This document shows, piece by piece, positions 14,013 to 14,628 of a stretch of 14,628 bases of DNA. Position 1 is the stretch's first letter. The number at the start of each line of letters is the position of its first letter. The DNA lies in NCBI RefSeq assembly GCF_046224405.1, contig NZ_JBJXRK010000040.1:1-14628 (forward strand), given 5' to 3'. Source of the DNA: Gudongella sp046224405 (GTDB taxonomy: Bacteria; Bacillota; Clostridia; Tissierellales; Tissierellaceae). A program made the translations under genes and the position numbers. The notes under the pieces were generated by a model that worked only from the letters and a program-made list of their open reading frames with translations, ran no database searches and was not told the DNA's origin.

Positions 14013-14038
14013 AGGGACCACTCAGGCCCTTCCCTCCC
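14013..14038 (-). promoter_or_regulatory. nusG ribosome binding site separated from the start by a hairpin
   Basis: GGGAGGG (14032-14038) lies far from ATG 14007. Between them AGGGCC (14025-14030) and GGUCCCU (14013-14019) form six pairs with one bulged U and the loop UGAGU. With those 18 bases folded away, about 7 bases separate GGAGG from the ATG, a normal spacing. The same UCCCU could instead pair with AGGGA of the binding site and block it. The pairing is visible; function is inferred. Confidence 0.5.
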
Positions 14039-14046
14039 TTGTATTA

Positions 14047-14262
14047 CTAAATAATAAACGATAAAACTCCACCTAGAATCAGGTCAAGAATATAAACTAT
14101 GATTGCAACCAAAACGCTGATGAATATTACAACTCCGGTATAGTTCATAAGCTCTTTCCTGTCAGGCCATATAACCTTTTTAAGCTCTGATCTAACTCCT
14201 CTAAAGTAAGTGGACATCTTATCCTTTGTACTCACAGATCCTGTGTTTGTTCCTGCCATCAT
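14047..14262 (-). CDS. secE: Preprotein translocase subunit SecE
   Basis: Essential membrane subunit that clamps the SecY channel. The 71-residue protein is the short, single-span form of Gram-positive bacteria. An amphipathic cytoplasmic helix with the conserved ELKKVIWPDRKEL (26-38) precedes one hydrophobic segment from about 43 to 71. Two adjacent ATG codons (14260-14262 and 14257-14259) are possible starts; AAGGA (14269-14273) stands 6 or 9 bases away, so both are acceptable and the second would give 70 residues. The gene is 21 bases after rpmG and 39 bases before nusG, the usual rpmG-secE-nusG order. Confidence 0.96.
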   Translation of the reverse strand: MMAGTNTGSVSTKDKMSTYFRGVRSELKKVIWPDRKELMNYTGVVIFISVLVAIIVYILDLILGGVLSFII

Positions 14263-14283
14263 TTCACATCCTTACTTTAACAG

Positions 14284-14433
14284 TTATTTTGTTTCCTTGT
14301 GATTAGTGTGTGTCTTGCAGAACTTACAATACTTCTTAAGCTCGATTCTCTCAGTTGTGTTCTTTTTGTTCTTCTTAGTTACGTAATTTCTCTGCTTGCA
14401 CTCTGTACACGCCAATGTGACTCTGTCTCTCAT
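14284..14433 (-). CDS. rpmG: Large ribosomal subunit protein L33
   Basis: Small 50S protein near the exit site. The 49-residue product begins MRDRVTLACTECK and ends with TNHKETK before a TAA stop at 14284-14286. Two CxxC pairs (C9/C12 and C36/C39) make this the zinc-ribbon form of L33, in contrast to the Cys-free form some genomes carry as a second copy. The ATG at 14431-14433 follows AGGAGGT (14441-14447) at 7 bases. It is the first gene after the predicted promoter at 14529-14557 and lies 21 bases before secE, so rpmG, secE and nusG probably share a transcript. Many Bacillota have more than one rpmG; copies elsewhere cannot be judged. Confidence 0.95.
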   Translation of the reverse strand: MRDRVTLACTECKQRNYVTKKNKKNTTERIELKKYCKFCKTHTNHKETK

Positions 14434-14528
14434 CTATCACACCTCCTACTTTCACCCATGGTGTTATCTCTATATATGAATTCAACTAATTTGGGCACAA
14501 TCTCCCATTATTAATGCACTACTAATAT

Positions 14529-14557
14529 AACCTATCACAAAACATTATTCATGTCAA
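14529..14557 (-). promoter_or_regulatory. Predicted promoter of rpmG-secE-nusG
   Basis: TTGACA (14552-14557), a 17-base spacer and TAGGTT (14529-14534), with TGA directly before the -10. The hexamer keeps the key T, A and final T, and the TGA gives an extended -10. It would start a leader of about 90 bases. The 195 bases between rpmG and the right edge otherwise hold only this, a short palindrome and a terminator. Confidence 0.65.
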
Positions 14558-14594
14558 TAAATAATTCATCATCTCCACATGTGGGCGATGTCAT

Positions 14595-14624
14595 AAAAAG
14601 ACCGGGTCAAAAGACCCAGTCTTT
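14595..14624 (-). terminator. Rho-independent terminator of an off-window upstream gene
   Basis: GACCCAGTCTTT (14613-14624) and AAAGACCGGGTC (14597-14608) form a 12-bp stem on the minus-strand RNA (one G-U pair) with a UUUU loop, followed by U-rich sequence (UUUUU across 14595-14599). It ends a minus-strand transcript from beyond 14628 and separates it from the rpmG promoter. Confidence 0.85.
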
Positions 14625-14628
14625 CACT

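Noticed and set aside
14434..14628. tRNA gene or tuf end upstream of rpmG
   Set aside because: No cloverleaf or EF-Tu coding sequence can be read in these 195 bases; only a terminator, a palindrome, a promoter and the rpmG binding site are seen.

Overview
This window is a single collinear block of core transcription and translation genes, all on the minus strand. The gene content, the strong AGGAGG-type ribosome binding sites, the use of GTG and TTG starts, and an L7Ae-family gene between rpoC and rpsL point to Bacillota, most likely class Clostridia. I did not try to name a genus. No mobile element, CRISPR array, tRNA or rRNA gene was seen, and the plus-strand open frames look like antisense shadows of the real genes.

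Read in the direction of transcription (right to left) the order is: terminator of an off-window gene, promoter, rpmG (L33), secE, nusG, rplK (L11), rplA (L1), promoter plus L10 leader, rplJ (L10), rplL (L7/L12), terminator/attenuator plus promoter, rpoB, rpoC, L7Ae-like gene, rpsL (S12), rpsG (S7), fusA (EF-G). fusA runs to within 11 bases of the left edge; tuf often follows it in related genomes, but that lies outside the window.

The set makes ribosomal stalk and L1-arm proteins (L11, L1, L10, L12), RNA polymerase beta and beta-prime, the elongation factor NusG, the translocase subunit SecE, 30S proteins S12 and S7, and the translocation GTPase EF-G. All genes look intact and of normal family length.

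The most informative content is in the gaps. Three promoter-like sites share TTGACA, a 17-base spacer and an extended -10 (TGA directly before the hexamer); they lie before rpmG, rplJ and rpoB. The rplJ promoter starts on the base after the rplA stop codon and drives a recognisable L10 leader with an attenuator and a visible 8-base alternative pairing. A fold before rplK resembles an L1-binding site. A strong hairpin with a seven-U tract separates rplL from rpoB. Hairpins involve the rpoC and nusG ribosome binding sites, and a 13-base-pair hairpin sits between rpoC and the L7Ae-like gene. I found no undescribed gene system; the observations to re-check are regulatory RNA structures and an acidic C-terminal tail on RpoB.
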